23,624 bases of DNA from JAWXBK01 sp040878185. GTDB lineage: Bacteria > Pseudomonadota > Alphaproteobacteria > Dongiales > Dongiaceae. The stretch is from positions 1-23,624 of the forward strand of contig JBBDMS010000032.1 of the NCBI GenBank assembly GCA_040878185.1, in the 5' to 3' direction. Shown here piece after piece: positions 1-7,416 of the stretch (its first letter is position 1; each line of letters begins with the position of its first letter). A model generated the notes under the pieces. That model searched no databases, was not told where the DNA came from, and saw only the letters and a program-made list of their open reading frames with translations. Position numbers and translations under genes: made by a program.

Positions 1-49
1 TATCCGCCCCGACATATCGCCCCGACATATCGCCCCGACATATCGCCCC
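1..49. repeat. 13-bp tandem repeat at left edge
   Basis: Three perfect tandem copies of GACATATCGCCCC occupy 11-49, preceded by a partial copy at 1-10, so the array may continue beyond the left edge. The unit is not a multiple of three, which argues against coding use. It lies downstream of the DUF427 gene. No function is evident. Confidence 0.85.
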
Positions 50-88
50 GGTGGGCAGCCGGGCCGGCGCCTGCGTTGTCGATCCCGT

Positions 89-373
89 TCAGCGTTCGAC
101 CGTCACGCCATTCCAGAACGCCACCATATCACGGATGTTCGCGGCGGCCGGTTTCGGATCGCGATAGACCCAGGCGGCGGCCTCGTTGCGTTTGCCGTCG
201 ACGACCAGGTCGAAATAGCCTGCCATGCCCTTCCAGCCGCAGACGGTCGTGTGCGCGCTCGGCTCGAAAAAATGCCGTTTCAGCGAGGAGGCCGGGAAAT
301 AGAGATTGCCCTCGACCTCTTCGCAGTTTTCGCTCTCGGCGACGACGACATTGTTCCAGATGGCGCGCGGCAT
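89..373 (-). CDS. DUF427 domain protein
   Basis: A 94-residue protein that matches the whole length of the small DUF427 family (usually about 90-120 residues). It opens with MPRAIWNNVVVAES and carries the family landmarks: the FPASSL segment, the FFEPS turn, the TVCGWKG motif and a C-terminal DPKPAAANIRDMVAFW stretch. The frame stays open upstream to 496, but the extra 41 residues do not look like the family, so the internal ATG at 373 is preferred. It is preceded by a weak purine-rich GGGAAA. The family has no established biochemical role that I can name. There is no signal peptide or membrane segment, so it is probably cytoplasmic. It is transcribed away from ribA and seems to be a single-gene unit. 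Confidence 0.85.
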   Translation of the reverse strand: MPRAIWNNVVVAESENCEEVEGNLYFPASSLKRHFFEPSAHTTVCGWKGMAGYFDLVVDGKRNEAAAWVYRDPKPAAANIRDMVAFWNGVTVER

Positions 374-775
374 GTTTTTCCGTGTTTCCCCGATCAGCAG
401 GACGGACGAGCAGCGGCCGACGCCCGCCCGGAGAGAGCGCTGCTTTCGGAGTAGCACCGCCTTCGCCCGGCCGGCAAGACACAGCGCCGCGACCACGCCT
501 GACGGGCAAATCCGGGCGTCGCCGGAATGCCGTCGACGCCGGCGCCATCGGCCCCACCGACCCGCGTCGTTTGCATACCAATGAAGCGGCCGTCGCGGCC
601 CGTCGCGACGGCGAAATCCTTGACCAGCTGCCGGTCGGGAGGCCTAATGCCGGCCCGTTTTCCAGTACCGCCCGACGGCCCGATTTCGCCCGTCCGCGGC
701 GGCATTCTTGGCGGTTTTCCGGGTCGATCCGGCGGTCCGATGCCGGCCGGGCCGCCAGAACAGGAGCCTAGAAGG
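374..775. other. Divergent intergenic region between DUF427 gene and ribA
   Basis: About 400 bp of very GC-rich DNA between two divergent genes. The ribA frame is open back to an ATG at 527, and other long frames cross the stretch, but none shows a recognisable family. I looked for an FMN-riboswitch-like core upstream of ribA and did not see one. No convincing sigma-70 promoter was found on either strand. Confidence 0.4.
762..766 (+). promoter_or_regulatory. Ribosome binding site deciding the ribA TTG start
   Basis: AGGAG lies 9 nt before a TTG codon at 776 that is in frame with ribA. The alternative in-frame ATG codons at 527 and 740 have no comparable Shine-Dalgarno sequence. This supports initiation at TTG. 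Confidence 0.55.
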
Positions 776-1939
776 TTGAACGCGCCGAAATCAGCGCCTC
801 TTGCCGGCTCGGAGCCGGACGCCGGCCGCGATTCGGATGTCGTGCGCCGCGTTTCGGTCGCGGTCGATCGCGCCACCGGCGACCTGCGGCGCGGCCTGCC
901 GGTGCTGCTCGGCGCCGAGTCGGGCTGGCTGGTGCTGGCGGCCGAGACGGCGACCGACCATGAGATCGAACGCATGCACCGCCTCACCGGCGAGTTGCCG
1001 GTTCTCGCGGTTCCGAGTGCGCGCGCGCGTCATCTCGGTCTCACCGTCGGCGAGGGCCCGCTCGCCCTGATGCGCGTCGCCGACCAGCTTTCGGCCGACG
1101 ATATCCGCCGCCTGGCCGATCCGACCATGCCGCCTTTGCCGCAGAAGCGGCAACCGGGCAGCGGCGCGATGCCCGATTCGGCAACCGTTGCCGCCGCGGT
1201 CGAACTCGCAAAGCTCGCGCGCCTCCTGCCCTCGGTCGTCATGGGGCCGGTCCGACCCAAAGGTGCCACCGCGCTGAAGGCGCTCGCCGCCGCGGAGGAA
1301 CTGCTCGCCGTCTCGGTCGACGACATCGCGGGCTATCCCAGTGCGGCCGCCGAATCGCTGACCCGGGTCGGCGATGCGCTGGTGCCGGTGGTCGGCGCCG
1401 AGAACTGCCGCATCGTCGCGTTCCGTCCCGGCGACGGGTCGGTCGAACATCTGGCGATCCTGGTCGGCACGCCGCCGGCGAACGAGCCGGTCCTGACCCG
1501 CGTTCACTCGGAATGTTTCACCGGCGATCTGCTCGGCAGCCTGCGTTGCGACTGCGGCGACCAGTTGCACAGCGCGCTGGCCGCGATCGGCAAGGCGGGT
1601 GCGGGCGTGCTGCTCTATCTCGCGCAGGAGGGCCGTGGCATCGGCCTCGTCAACAAACTGCGCGCGTACGAGCTGCAGGATCGCGGTGCAGACACGATCG
1701 AGGCGAACCACCAGCTCGGCTTCGCCGCCGACGAACGCATTTACGAACCGGCCGCCGCCATGCTGCGCCAGCTCGGGTTCGATGCGGTTCGTCTCATGAC
1801 CAACAATCCCGACAAGGTGAAGGGGCTCGAGCGCTGCGGCATTCGCGTCGCCGAGCGCGTGCCGCTGGTAATCGAGGCGAACCGGTTCAACCGGCGCTAT
1901 ATGGCGGCCAAGGCGGAGAAGCTCGGCCACATGTTCTGA
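776..1939 (+). CDS. ribA: GTP cyclohydrolase II with degenerate RibB-like N-terminal region
   Basis: Catalyses the first committed step of riboflavin synthesis, converting GTP to a diaminopyrimidine, formate and pyrophosphate. In the 387-residue version the C-terminal half (about 210-387) is a complete GCH-II domain. The zinc ligands are Cys247, Cys258 and Cys260 (SECFTGDLLGSLRCDCGD). It also has the QEGRGIGL loop (284-291), the AYELQD segment with the catalytic-type Tyr298, and the TNNPDKV motif near the end. Residues about 25-205 resemble the DHBP-synthase (RibB) position of bifunctional RibBA proteins. RibB catalytic motifs are not obvious there, so this half is probably non-catalytic, as in many alphaproteobacterial homologues. 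The start was chosen from AGGAG plus TTG at 776; ATG at 740 or 527 would give 399 or 470 residues. It is a single gene, convergent with the hydroxylase gene. Confidence 0.93.
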   Translation: MNAPKSAPLAGSEPDAGRDSDVVRRVSVAVDRATGDLRRGLPVLLGAESGWLVLAAETATDHEIERMHRLTGELPVLAVPSARARHLGLTVGEGPLALMRVADQLSADDIRRLADPTMPPLPQKRQPGSGAMPDSATVAAAVELAKLARLLPSVVMGPVRPKGATALKALAAAEELLAVSVDDIAGYPSAAAESLTRVGDALVPVVGAENCRIVAFRPGDGSVEHLAILVGTPPANEPVLTRVHSECFTGDLLGSLRCDCGDQLHSALAAIGKAGAGVLLYLAQEGRGIGLVNKLRAYELQDRGADTIEANHQLGFAADERIYEPAAAMLRQLGFDAVRLMTNNPDKVKGLERCGIRVAERVPLVIEANRFNRRYMAAKAEKLGHMF

Positions 1940-1949
1940 GCGGGAACGA

Positions 1950-1965
1950 CGCGCCGCCCGGCGCG
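1950..1965. other. GC-rich hairpin between convergent genes
   Basis: CGCGCC, loop GCCC, GGCGCG forms a 6-bp GC stem in the 27-bp gap between the convergent 3' ends of ribA and the PKHD hydroxylase gene. There is no T-tract on either side, so it is at most a weak bidirectional terminator or stabiliser. Confidence 0.3.
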
Positions 1966-1966
1966 C

Positions 1967-2644
1967 TCAGGTATCCGCCCATTTGCGCATCAGATTCCCA
2001 TAGGCCTTGAGCGCGAGATCGGCCTCAGGCACGTCGGGATGATTGTCGACGAGATAGGTTTTGACCCGGTTGAGATCGAACAGGATCTCGCGCTTGCTTT
2101 CGTCGCGCACGATGCTTTCGATCCAGCCGACGACGACGATACGTTCGCCGCGCGTCACCGGACTCACCATATGCAGCATGGTCGACGGATAGAGGAACAG
2201 CGATCCCGGCTGGAGCTTGATGCGCTGCTCGCCATAGGGACTCGATAGCGTCAGCTCGCCGCCGTCATAGTCGGCCGGGTCGGTGAGAAACAACGTGTAG
2301 GAAAGGTCGCTGCGCTCCAGATTGCCCATGCGCTGACCCATGATCGCGTTGTCGATATGGGCGCCATACGCCATCCCGGGCTTGTAGCGGCTGACCATCG
2401 GCAGCACGAATTTGCGCGGCATCGCCGCAGCCCGAAAGGCGAGATTCGATACCAGCGCCTGGAACACCAGTTTCTGGATCGCGTCGAGATATTCCGCATC
2501 CGGCGCCATCTGCAGATTGTCCTTGACCCGCCGCGCGCGGTAACCCGCCGTCCGCTCGCCGCTCTCGAACGGGCTTTCATCGATCAGCGCGCGCAGCTTG
2601 GTGAGCTGCTCTTGTGTCAGAACATCGGGGATCTGATGGATCAT
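1967..2644 (-). CDS. PKHD-type Fe(II)/2-oxoglutarate hydroxylase (PiuC/YbiX family)
   Basis: A 225-residue member of the prolyl-4-hydroxylase-like dioxygenases, full length for the PiuC/YbiX family. The double-stranded beta-helix ligands are visible: His96 and Asp98 (YGAHIDNAIMG), distal His158 (TMLHMVSP), and Arg168 in RGERIVVVGWIES, which fits the 2-oxoglutarate carboxylate-binding position. The N-terminal part (2-45) and the conserved C-terminal LMRKWAD end agree with the family. In other bacteria these genes often lie next to TonB receptors in iron-regulated loci; here no receptor is present. The ATG at 2644 follows GAGAGGG, and only 10 bp separate it from the stop of the upstream kinase-like gene, so the two are probably cotranscribed. 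The natural substrate is unknown. Confidence 0.9.
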   Translation of the reverse strand: MIHQIPDVLTQEQLTKLRALIDESPFESGERTAGYRARRVKDNLQMAPDAEYLDAIQKLVFQALVSNLAFRAAAMPRKFVLPMVSRYKPGMAYGAHIDNAIMGQRMGNLERSDLSYTLFLTDPADYDGGELTLSSPYGEQRIKLQPGSLFLYPSTMLHMVSPVTRGERIVVVGWIESIVRDESKREILFDLNRVKTYLVDNHPDVPEADLALKAYGNLMRKWADT

Positions 2645-2654
2645 GGCATCCCTC

Positions 2655-3902
2655 TCAATGTGTCGCCGGCGCGTTGGCCAGCGTCCATTCCGATTCGATG
2701 AGCTGGGCCAGCGTAATCATGCGCACGCCCGCCTTGCGCGGATAGGCCCGAATCCGGTCGATGAAATGCGTGCAGAACTGCAAAGCAAGAAGCTGGCCGA
2801 GCGGCAGCACGGCACCCGGCAGGCTGCCTTTCTGGATTCGCCGCAGCATCTCGGTTGCGCGTGAATCGAGAAAATCGGCAAAGCTGGTTGCGAGCGTAAA
2901 GCGCGGATTGACCGCGAAGCGGATCAGGTCGGTTACGCCGAGCCCGTCGGCGCGCGAAAATTCCCAGTTCAGCAGGCTCATCGCGCCGCCCGGCCCGACC
3001 AGGATGTTCTGCGGTTCGAGATCGCCATGCGTGCGGGAAGATGGAACCGGCGTCGTGTCGCTGAGGGTGCCGATGATCTTGAGCAGGTTTTCGCGCTCGC
3101 GCGGCTCGATCCAGAGCGCCTCCGCCTCGAGCGAGAGCTTGGCGCCGAGCGCGGCGAGCGACGTCGGCCGATCATGCTGCACCAGGCCGGAGAGCGTCTG
3201 CTCGAGCGAACCGATGACCGGGTCCGGCTCCCAGCGCAGTCCGGACAGCGGCGTTCCCGGCAGCCAGCTTTCGGAGACGATGGTGAGCGCGCCGCCTTCG
3301 GTCGAATCGGTTGCATCGCCGGTCGAATCAGCCGCTTCGCTCGGGCCCGCTTCTCCGCCCGTTCGCGGCAGATCGCCCTGTCCCAGCATCGAGGGCGCCG
3401 GACAACGCCCGGCGATTGCGCCCAGCGCCGCCGCCTCGTTCTTCAGTGCTGGAACGACATCGCGATAGCCGGTGCTTTTCACCACCATCAGCACGCGACG
3501 TTGTTCGCGATCGATGGCCGAGATCTGGATCTTGCGATTGCCCCAGAGACCGACCAGTGCAAGCGCGCCGAAAGCGGGACCGCCGGGCAGGAACCGCGCA
3601 TCGGGCCCGGCCACGATTCGAAAACCGACTTCCTCGGATTTGCGGTCGGACCATTCCGGCACCATGCCGCCCTCGGGTTTCGCGCGCGGAATCAGCACGC
3701 CGATACCGACCAGCACGGCGGAAAATTCTTCCCAGTCGACCGGATGAAAGAAGGCGCGCCGTTCGCCGGGCGGTACCCGCATGACGTAGCCGCCGGCGCC
3801 CGCGGGCGCGTCGTCGCGTTCGACGCGCGCGTCGCCGATCGCCTGTTTCAGCCAGATATCGAGGTCGCGCAGCAGCGTTTCGGCTCGGGTCGATAAGGTC
3901 AT
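2655..3902 (-). CDS. Aminoglycoside-phosphotransferase-like (protein-kinase-fold) protein
   Basis: A 415-residue protein with a recognisable kinase-fold C-terminal half. The catalytic-loop motif HGDLEPQN lies at 292-299 and is followed by LNWEFSRADGLGVTDLIRF. A candidate nucleotide-binding Lys142 (LMVVKS) and paired Glu156 (LKNEAAAL) sit upstream as expected for the fold. The Asp that normally starts the metal-binding motif (IDWE in APH proteins) is replaced by Asn312 (LNWE), so phosphotransfer activity may be reduced or changed. Residues about 178-205 form a Ser/Thr/Gly/Ala/Glu-rich low-complexity insertion. Residues 1-130 have no family I can name. It is the first gene of a probable two-gene transcript with the PKHD hydroxylase. 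The start has only a weak GGAAC upstream. The substrate cannot be predicted. Confidence 0.72.
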   Translation of the reverse strand: MTLSTRAETLLRDLDIWLKQAIGDARVERDDAPAGAGGYVMRVPPGERRAFFHPVDWEEFSAVLVGIGVLIPRAKPEGGMVPEWSDRKSEEVGFRIVAGPDARFLPGGPAFGALALVGLWGNRKIQISAIDREQRRVLMVVKSTGYRDVVPALKNEAAALGAIAGRCPAPSMLGQGDLPRTGGEAGPSEAADSTGDATDSTEGGALTIVSESWLPGTPLSGLRWEPDPVIGSLEQTLSGLVQHDRPTSLAALGAKLSLEAEALWIEPRERENLLKIIGTLSDTTPVPSSRTHGDLEPQNILVGPGGAMSLLNWEFSRADGLGVTDLIRFAVNPRFTLATSFADFLDSRATEMLRRIQKGSLPGAVLPLGQLLALQFCTHFIDRIRAYPRKAGVRMITLAQLIESEWTLANAPATH

Positions 3903-3956
3903 GGTCTATTCTGTTCCGACAGGGTTTGGAGGTTCAAGGCACGGTGCGGCAGGCGC

Positions 3957-4655
3957 TCACGCTGCGCCGCGCGCGCCGAAGATCGCGCTGCCGACGCGCA
4001 CATGGGTGGCGCCGAGCTTCACCGCGATCTCGTAGTCGCCGCTCATGCCCATGCTGAGCGTCGCAATGTTGTTGCGGCGCGCGATCTCGCCGAGCAGGGC
4101 AAAGAAAGGCGCGGGTGCCTCGCCCTGCGGCGGAATGCACATGAGGCCGTCTATCGGCAAAGCAAGTTCGTCGCGGCAGAGCCGGATGAACGCGTCGGCC
4201 TCGAGCGGTGCGATACCGGCCTTCTGCGCTTCTTCGCCGATATTGATCTGGATGAAGCAGCGCGGCAGGCGCAGCCCGCGTTCGCGTTCGGCGACAAGCG
4301 CACGCGCCAGTTTTTCGCGGTCGAGCGTTTCGATCACGTCGAACAGACGGATCGCCTCGCGCAGTTTGTTGGTCTGCAGCGGCCCGATCAGATGCAGCGC
4401 GATGTCGGGATAGCGCGTCTTGTGATCGGGCCATTTCCCGGCCGCCTCCTGCACCCGGTTCTCGCCGAAGAGACGATGGCCGGCTGCAATCGCCGTTTCG
4501 ACGGTCGCGGCCGGATGCGTCTTGGCGACGGCAACCAGATTGACGGTGGCGGGATCGCGGCCGGCTTCGCGCGCGGCGGCGGCTATGCGCGTCTGCACGA
4601 GCGCCAGCGCCACGGCGACGTCGGGCGGCAGCGGATCGGTTTTGCTCGCGGTCAT
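3957..4655 (-). CDS. YggS/PLPBP-family PLP-binding protein
   Basis: A 232-residue, single-domain fold-type-III PLP protein of the YggS/PROSC family, which maintains pyridoxal phosphate homeostasis and has no known turnover reaction. The Schiff-base lysine is Lys45 in LVAVAKTHP. The downstream family motifs are also present: FGENRVQEA, HLIGPLQTNK, SMGMSGDYEIAV and the C-terminal RVGSAIFGAR. The reading frame is open upstream to 5102, but that extension lies in the terminator and antisense to the porin, so the ATG at 4655 is used. Length agrees with the family (about 220-235). A strong terminator separates it from the upstream porin, so it should have its own promoter, which I could not identify. 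Confidence 0.93.
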   Translation of the reverse strand: MTASKTDPLPPDVAVALALVQTRIAAAAREAGRDPATVNLVAVAKTHPAATVETAIAAGHRLFGENRVQEAAGKWPDHKTRYPDIALHLIGPLQTNKLREAIRLFDVIETLDREKLARALVAERERGLRLPRCFIQINIGEEAQKAGIAPLEADAFIRLCRDELALPIDGLMCIPPQGEAPAPFFALLGEIARRNNIATLSMGMSGDYEIAVKLGATHVRVGSAIFGARGAA

Positions 4656-4746
4656 GAGCGCCGGTTTAGCGCGAACGGCCGGCCGGGGAAATGGCGCCGG
4701 ACGCCGCAGGCGTGAGACCCCGGAAAACGGACAAAGAAAAACGGGC

Positions 4747-4780
4747 AAAGAAAAAGGGGCGCGGTTACCCGCGCCCCTTT
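4747..4780 (-). terminator. Rho-independent terminator of the porin gene
   Basis: A perfect 12-bp stem (AAAGGGGCGCGG at 4753-4764 against CCGCGCCCCTTT at 4769-4780) has a 4-nt loop. Read on the minus strand it is followed by TTCTTT, and the stem itself ends in TTT. It starts 25 bp after the porin stop codon, in the correct orientation. Confidence 0.88.
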
Positions 4781-4804
4781 GTAACAGGTCGTAATCGGCT
4801 GGAA

Positions 4805-6100
4805 TTAGAAGCCGATATGGAAGCCGGTCATGATTGACCAGGCATCGTAGTCGGAGTCGTCGAAGTTGGCGCCACCGCAACCACCCTCTTCGCAATCCGA
4901 GGCATCGGCTTCCCACGTGTCGTAACCGACCGCGGCATCGAGATTCACGCCAGGCCCGAGGGCGTAGCTGCTCTCGATACGGAAGACGTTGAGCGAACCG
5001 TCGCCGCCAGCGCCGTAGATGTCGTAATACTGACCGCCCGACCACGCGAAACCGATGGTCCAGGCATCCCAGTTGTACGTAACACCAACGCCGTAGGTCC
5101 ACACGTCGCGCTCACCGAGCGAGCCGGGCGTGCCATTGAACGTGTCAGCCGAGTCGCTCGTACCGTCCGGAGCGCCGCCGCCTTGTGCGGTTCCACCCTG
5201 GTTGTCGGTGTAGGCCGTCGCGCCGCCGATCGTGAAGCCGGCGAACGTGAAGCCCAGGTGACCGCGAGCCGTCCAGACTTCGTCGTCGCGACCGTTGCTG
5301 ACGCCCGTCGTGAAGTGCGTCTCGCTGTCGACCACAGCACTGACCGTGCTGCTGAGACCCGTCTTCTCCAGCTCACCGATCGCACCACCGATACCGGCGT
5401 ACATGCCGAAGCCGTTGAAGTCGTGATCGAAGTTGATTGCCGCCGACCACACTTCCGAAACCTGACCAGCGTTGTTGGCGAACGACGTGCCACCCGGCTG
5501 CAGCGAGCCGCAAACCGACGTGAAGCCGAAGTAGCAATCTTCACCGCGACGATCCGGAGCATAGGACAGCGCGAAGGTGAAGCCACCGAAGCTCGGCGAG
5601 AAGTAAAGGATCTTCGTCGCGTCGCTCGAGAGCTGACGATACGTGGTATTCGTGCCATAGCCGAGGCCAGCGTGCCAGGCGTTGGAGAACGAGAACCACG
5701 GCGAGTCGACACCGAACATGCTGGCGCCGGGAATGCCGTAGCCGAGCTGTTCAACTGCATCGTCGTCATCGCCGAAGCGGATCTCGCCGAAGCCACCCTG
5801 GAAGTACGCCCAGACTTCGTCGATCTGGTCGCTCGACTGGTTGCCTTCGAGCTGGATCGTCGCACCAACGGTGATGCCGTTATCGAGAGTCGCGCTGCCG
5901 CGGAAGTAGATTTCCACGTCCTGACGGAACGCGCCGAGACGCGGATCGTCAAAACCTGAATAGAAATCTTCACTGACGTTCGCGCCAGCCGCTGCCCGGT
6001 AATAGCCACCCAGGCCCAGCTCGACCCCGTCCGCTGCTGCCTGACCCGCCATCACACCGGCTGCGACCAATGCGGTCGTACCGAGAAGTGTGTTTTTCAT
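4805..6100 (-). CDS. Gram-negative porin
   Basis: A 431-residue outer-membrane beta-barrel precursor. The N-terminus (MKNTLLGTTALVAAGVMAG) is a Sec signal peptide with likely cleavage after QAAA at residue 23. The mature part is rich in alternating aromatic/glycine strands and acidic loops (for example FGDDDDAVEQLGYG) and ends in FHIGF; the C-terminal Phe is the usual BAM recognition signal. Composition resembles the alphaproteobacterial porins with an acidic constriction loop. Two close cysteine pairs (CYFGFTSVC, and CEEGGC near the C-terminus) could form loop disulfides. AGGAA lies 8 nt before the ATG. It is a single-gene unit with its own promoter and terminator. The transported solutes are unknown. 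Confidence 0.93.
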   Translation of the reverse strand: MKNTLLGTTALVAAGVMAGQAAADGVELGLGGYYRAAAGANVSEDFYSGFDDPRLGAFRQDVEIYFRGSATLDNGITVGATIQLEGNQSSDQIDEVWAYFQGGFGEIRFGDDDDAVEQLGYGIPGASMFGVDSPWFSFSNAWHAGLGYGTNTTYRQLSSDATKILYFSPSFGGFTFALSYAPDRRGEDCYFGFTSVCGSLQPGGTSFANNAGQVSEVWSAAINFDHDFNGFGMYAGIGGAIGELEKTGLSSTVSAVVDSETHFTTGVSNGRDDEVWTARGHLGFTFAGFTIGGATAYTDNQGGTAQGGGAPDGTSDSADTFNGTPGSLGERDVWTYGVGVTYNWDAWTIGFAWSGGQYYDIYGAGGDGSLNVFRIESSYALGPGVNLDAAVGYDTWEADASDCEEGGCGGANFDDSDYDAWSIMTGFHIGF

Positions 6101-6230
6101 GACTGTCGGTTCCTGTCTTTGTTGTTACGACCGGCAGGTCCTAGGAGTCCCCCGGCCACCCCATTACCACGTTGGGCCCCCCAGTACCGCCTTCGGAACC
6201 GCCAAAGACAGCCCAAGTGGTACGAAAGGC

Positions 6231-6244
6231 TTGTGGCGCCACAA
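6231..6244. promoter_or_regulatory. Perfect palindrome in the porin leader
   Basis: TTGTGGCGCCACAA is a perfect 14-bp palindrome lying just downstream of the predicted porin transcription start. Its half-site TGTGGC occurs twice more upstream of the promoter, at 6303-6308 and 6322-6327. It could be an operator or an mRNA 5' hairpin. Confidence 0.45.
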
Positions 6245-6256
6245 CTTGGCTTGGTC

Positions 6257-6284
6257 ATCGTAGCCAAGAGCCTTGGAGGGTCAA
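6257..6284 (-). promoter_or_regulatory. Predicted sigma-70-type promoter of the porin gene
   Basis: On the minus strand, TTGACC (6284-6279) and TACGAT (6262-6257) are separated by 16 nt. Predicted initiation near 6250 leaves a leader of about 150 nt before the porin ATG at 6100. The spacer holds an inverted repeat CCAAG-AGC-CTTGG (6264-6276), a possible repressor site. The rest of the roughly 300-bp gap (6101-6402) contains no gene I can support. Confidence 0.55.
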
Positions 6285-6402
6285 GGATTTCGGCCCGATT
6301 CTTGTGGCTTTCCCACCATACTGTGGCTAACCGGACACAGAGCATTTCGCATCCCAAGCGCCCGCGCCAGGCGGGGTCGCCAGCTTCGATCGCCGGCCAC
6401 AC

Positions 6403-7416
6403 TCAATCGAAAGGCCAAATTTCCAGCCCGTGCACCGCGTTCCGGACGTCCATGGTGAGGGTCACGGTCTTCAATCGCTCGCCGGTTTCGAGCCGATAGA
6501 CCGACAGGGTGGCCGGCGACGACCCGCCGATCAGAAGGGCCGCTGGGCCACTCCCGGCCGGCTCGTACAGACAGAGACCGCGGCCGAAGGCCTGCCTCGC
6601 ATAGTCCTGGGGAAGGTCCGCATGCTCCAGCGAATCGGCGGGAAATTGCGGGATTTGGTAGTGGCGGAGGGGATTGCCGGTGCGATCGAACCAGCCGATC
6701 GAGTCGCTTCCCGTCGAATTGGCAAGAACCCCGCCGCGAAATGGCCTGGCATTGTGGGTCCAGGTCGGGATCCGCGCATAGGCACCCGGCCCGTCGCGGT
6801 CGATCGCGATCAGCCGCGCAAGATGCACGCCGCCGATATAGATCACCCCGCCTTCGACCCAGACGCTGTTGATATGCGTCGTGTCGCCCGGTTTAGGGCC
6901 GCGATCGCCTTCGGGATCGAATGCGCCGAACGCGAGCCGCGCGGTTTCCGGTTTTTCGGCGCCGGAGTTGCGCACGCAATAACCGGCGGTGAAGCGGCCG
7001 GTCGCGATGTCGTAGACCAGAATCGAATCGGTCGCAGTCGCGGTCAAATAGAGCTTGCCTTCGACGATCTGGATTTCGTGACAGAGGCCGAGATAGCGAT
7101 TGCGGATCGAACGGCGGACCCGGAAGTCGCGGTCATAGACGAAGATCTCGTCGGACGCGGCGATGTAAATCTCGTCGCCATGGAAAGCGATGCCGCGCAG
7201 GCCCCGTCCGCCGCCGCGGCCCGACCAGTCGATCGAGCCATCGTTCCAGTCGAGCGCCTGCCGGATCGCGCCGCTCTCGAGATCGACGATATAGACGCCA
7301 CCATGGCTGTCGCCGACATGCGCCGAGCGCACCACGGTCGTGCAGATCACCGTCGGCAAACGCGCGCCGTTCTGCGTGTCGCCACCTGGCGTGTTGGGGT
7401 CAGGGGCGTTGGCCAT
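6403..7416 (-). CDS. Beta-propeller-like protein coupled to sulfotransferase/GT41 genes
   Basis: A 337-residue protein with no catalytic motif I recognise. It has repeated short beta-segments of propeller type, each with hydrophobic strand pairs: GGVYIVDLESG, GDEIYIAASDEIFVYDRD, GKLYLTATATDSILVYDIATG, GGVIYIGGVHLARLIAIDRDG and SVYRLETGERL. Conserved-looking His-rich turns (LCHEIQIVEG, TTHINSVWVEG, WTHNARPF, NAVHGLEIWPF) recall the TIGR03032/DUF4915-like propellers, but the match is by eye and distant. There is no signal peptide. The start at 7416 overlaps the end of the upstream sulfotransferase gene by 17 bp; the frame is open to 7461, a deeper overlap. It is the third gene of module A. A role in substrate binding or scaffolding for the modifying enzymes is inferred from context only. 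Confidence 0.65.
   Translation of the reverse strand: MANAPDPNTPGGDTQNGARLPTVICTTVVRSAHVGDSHGGVYIVDLESGAIRQALDWNDGSIDWSGRGGGRGLRGIAFHGDEIYIAASDEIFVYDRDFRVRRSIRNRYLGLCHEIQIVEGKLYLTATATDSILVYDIATGRFTAGYCVRNSGAEKPETARLAFGAFDPEGDRGPKPGDTTHINSVWVEGGVIYIGGVHLARLIAIDRDGPGAYARIPTWTHNARPFRGGVLANSTGSDSIGWFDRTGNPLRHYQIPQFPADSLEHADLPQDYARQAFGRGLCLYEPAGSGPAALLIGGSSPATLSVYRLETGERLKTVTLTMDVRNAVHGLEIWPFD

Noticed and set aside
76..771. 231-codon plus-strand open frame at the left end
   Set aside because: It is Arg/Pro/Ser-rich, overlaps the well-supported DUF427 gene on the other strand and has no recognisable domain.
600..775. Possible FMN riboswitch before ribA
   Set aside because: The conserved FMN aptamer blocks could not be found; only GC-rich inverted repeats were seen.
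5183..5959. 258-codon plus-strand open frame
   Set aside because: It is complementary to the porin gene, which has a signal peptide, C-terminal Phe, promoter and terminator.
6097..6402. 101-codon open frame upstream of the porin on the same strand
   Set aside because: It spans the predicted promoter and leader and has no family resemblance or ribosome binding site; it is probably untranslated leader DNA.
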